Below, piece after piece: positions 8,401 through 9,265 of a stretch of 9,265 nucleotides of DNA. This DNA comes from Flavobacteriales bacterium. GTDB taxonomy: Bacteria > Bacteroidota > Bacteroidia > DT-38. The stretch is from assembly GCA_013214975.1 (NCBI GenBank), contig JABSPR010000428.1:1-9265 (forward strand), read 5' to 3'. The position numbers were made by a program, and so were the translations under genes. The notes beneath the pieces are model-generated. The model saw nothing but the letters and a program-made list of their open reading frames with translations. It had not been told where the DNA came from and searched no databases. Position 1 is the stretch's first letter; every line of letters starts with the position of its first letter.

Positions 8401-9265
8401 CATTTACTGGCACCTATGAAGAAAGAATGGACAGTATAGAATCTGGAAATAATAATTTCGAGAACGGTTTTAAACAAGCTAAGTTATTAGACGAATGGAA
8501 AGGAGAGTTAAAGAAAGAGTCTAATGATTTGTTTGAGCAATTAAAGGCTTCGAATAGCAAAGAAGAAAAGGAAGCCATCATTCAAAAAATAGTTGGAGTT
8601 AATCAGCTATTGAAAGAAAAGCAAGTCCAATCACTGAAAATGGAACAAGCTCAAATTAATGAGATGAACTTTAATGAGAACAATGTTGAAGCCAATAAGT
8701 TAATTCAAGAGGCGAATAATTTACAAGAACAAGCGATAAAATATGCAGAGTTAATTCAGCCTACAAAAGAGACGACTTCCGATTTTATGGTAAGGTCTGA
8801 AGAGATGAAAAGGAAAGCAGTTGAAAAACAAATTGAAGCTGCAACACTTTATGCACAGGAAAACAAGGAAATCTACGCAGAAAATGATGAAGAAATTGGT
8901 GGTCTTATAAAGGAGGCTGAATTGTTAGGCTCTCGTGGAACAGACAAATTAGTTCGTTCATTATTGGTAGAGGCGATGGAGAAAATAGATGAAGCAAATG
9001 AGATTAGAAAAGGCCTGCCTTTGTTAACAGATGATGTATATAAGCTTAATGCTGTGCGAAAAGCGTACAAGTTAGAACAAGAAGCTATTGAAGCTCAGAA
9101 AACAGCAGAAGATGTTTATACTGAAGAAATAGAATATGCAATCAAGGCGCAACAGTCTCCAATAGATAATACATTGAGTATAGATCAAAAGCTTTTCGAA
9201 GCTAGTCTTCCTAGTACAGAAGAGTTCTATAATGAAATAGGAAAGCTATCCACCTATCCTACAAA
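5478..9265 (+). CDS. Exported TPR / PD40 beta-propeller / long coiled-coil protein (3' end outside window)
   Basis: One frame stays open from GTG 5478 to the window edge: 1,262 codons with no stop. GTG is chosen because no in-frame ATG precedes the signal peptide, and it leads directly into 'KQSWKYILIVLLLASLAPL' with likely cleavage near 'GISQ' (22-25). Residues ~30-128 are TPR-like helices ('NKLFSKGDYETAMPLFSQL', 'FFLARAYHLNYRFNDAIKSY'). Residues ~225-357 are a PD40/TolB-like propeller ('VFFTSYGD' at 230, 'GHNSMGGYDVF' at 286-296, 'YFSSQRGE' at ~336-343). Residues ~358-455 form a carboxypeptidase-regulatory-like beta domain. From ~525 to the edge the sequence is charged, helical and coiled-coil-like, with internal repeats. 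The signal-TPR-PD40-regulatory order resembles PorE of the type IX secretion system and related OmpA-linked envelope proteins, but PorE has no such long helical region. A C-terminal peptidoglycan-binding domain (OmpA_C or SPOR) would lie outside the window, so I assign no symbol. The role is probably structural in the periplasm or outer membrane. Confidence 0.9.
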   Translation, partial: MKQSWKYILIVLLLASLAPLTGISQDKEYKSEKELIKATNKLFSKGDYETAMPLFSQLKSVNPSEPLYDYKLGICMLHVMPERSVQMLEYAAQKKGMKKEVHFFLARAYHLNYRFNDAIKSYNKYIELSGVKEIEQLKVGQFLNMCRSGIALMYSQGDVMVYGTGSGEAVNEFFTVKENEVMDLENYFRSYDLEEFSSKIIVKDDEKKTKNDISKEENSLIVNTSGLTKVFFTSYGDAGDNKDIYYFRKGTSFEAKNAGPVINTKYDEEFPYYNPNNQTLYFCSKGHNSMGGYDVFKTVYDKSTKSWSKPKNLMFPINTPFDDVLYISDLNDDYAYFSSQRGESHTKIHVIKIKSGRHVIIKGTFLTDSLTADAAITIDVYDKADETQLGVFQVNRSKDNYLIVVPKGGEYRYEVTVDGMDDIQMFDVSVPKLEKVGQLIPQQLIHIKGNLTVASSFPEVYNKPDPVYDPNFDYPNFDVSYIQSIGNLTVTPENVSILDFALYMDSISNARMMAEGNVQESSLVTKDDTKAVVDENVAQIYTRVSELEDEMNRTLLLVKDKTELAKIKMDEANEVMEFSTTIDSDYDKAQVLARAIDIKHQSNKLMREAELAYNIAQELKHGQEALTDQANNILNYMDKFSLSEDPRDKEAYLDTVLQGVPMAESMIKSSKKRHGLENYERIKKEWSKDIKGLTRTAFERLDSLRNLYEIAGRKLVSLDGTLERETKKGKKAEIQEEIDRKKAERHELGELLAKTENEAQRYDTEYNGLVKQVAMISDLINDIEITPVPKDENLIAKIEMSLLQKAIEENQERQGALKDELVDLGVTEEQLTHQEVPEGEIELVKEESFGAQMTDQQLNEFENSLGTTLDFEEKIKESGKEKDLIAKGFAEAEIYNEWAGELELESEALKDKIEDAAAGQQKEGLQMQARALHDLAVQKRGMAEDALALSNTNGNSYQQPELDNTELSGFEKELAFTGTYEERMDSIESGNNNFENGFKQAKLLDEWKGELKKESNDLFEQLKASNSKEEKEAIIQKIVGVNQLLKEKQVQSLKMEQAQINEMNFNENNVEANKLIQEANNLQEQAIKYAELIQPTKETTSDFMVRSEEMKRKAVEKQIEAATLYAQENKEIYAENDEEIGGLIKEAELLGSRGTDKLVRSLLVEAMEKIDEANEIRKGLPLLTDDVYKLNAVRKAYKLEQEAIEAQKTAEDVYTEEIEYAIKAQQSPIDNTLSIDQKLFEASLPSTEEFYNEIGKLSTYPT
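8049..8522 (+). repeat. Two copies of a ~109-residue helical repeat within the coiled-coil region
   Basis: Residues 858-906 (8049-8195) and 967-1015 (8376-8522) of the propeller/coiled-coil protein align without gaps at an offset of exactly 109 residues. By my count 17 of 49 positions are identical. The core is F-x-x-A-x-[IL]-x-[ND]-E-W-x-G-E-L-x-x-E-S (889-906 and 998-1015), preceded by L-x-x-F-E-x-x-L at the same spacing. The DNA copies have diverged, so this is an old protein-level duplication and not a recent DNA repeat. Confidence 0.75.

Overview
The window is AT-rich bacterial DNA with every recognisable gene on the + strand. It most likely comes from a Bacteroidota member (Flavobacteriales-like, though the sequence does not fix the family). 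The evidence is a PD40-type beta-propeller protein with a TPR start and a 'GHNSMGGYDVF' motif, a giant exported protein of a kind I recognise only from Bacteroidota, a TAnnTTTG-type promoter element, and no strong Shine-Dalgarno sequences.

Layout: (1) 1-174 is the last 57 codons of triosephosphate isomerase (tpiA). (2) 221-4686 holds what should be one gene of about 1,490 codons for an exported, beta-rich protein of unknown function. It is broken into two overlapping reading frames (221-928 and 886-4686) by a frameshift near 910-945. (3) 4706-5347 is plsY, the membrane acyl-phosphate:glycerol-3-phosphate acyltransferase of phospholipid synthesis, 19 bases after the previous stop. (4) 5348-5477 is a short AT-rich intergenic stretch. 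(5) From 5478 to the right edge one frame stays open for 1,262 codons: an exported protein with a signal peptide, TPR repeats, a PD40 beta-propeller, a carboxypeptidase-regulatory-like beta domain and then more than 700 residues of predicted helix and coiled coil with internal repeats. Its end lies outside the window.

The genes do not form an obvious pathway. tpiA and plsY are housekeeping genes: glycolysis supplies triose phosphates, hence the glycerol-3-phosphate that PlsY acylates. The two giant proteins are probably envelope components. The points most worth a second look are the broken giant gene, with its helix-turn-helix-like segment inside an exported protein, and the propeller/coiled-coil protein, whose first half resembles PorE-type proteins but whose second half is a long repeated helical rod. 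I see no RNA gene, CRISPR array, insertion sequence or phage gene.
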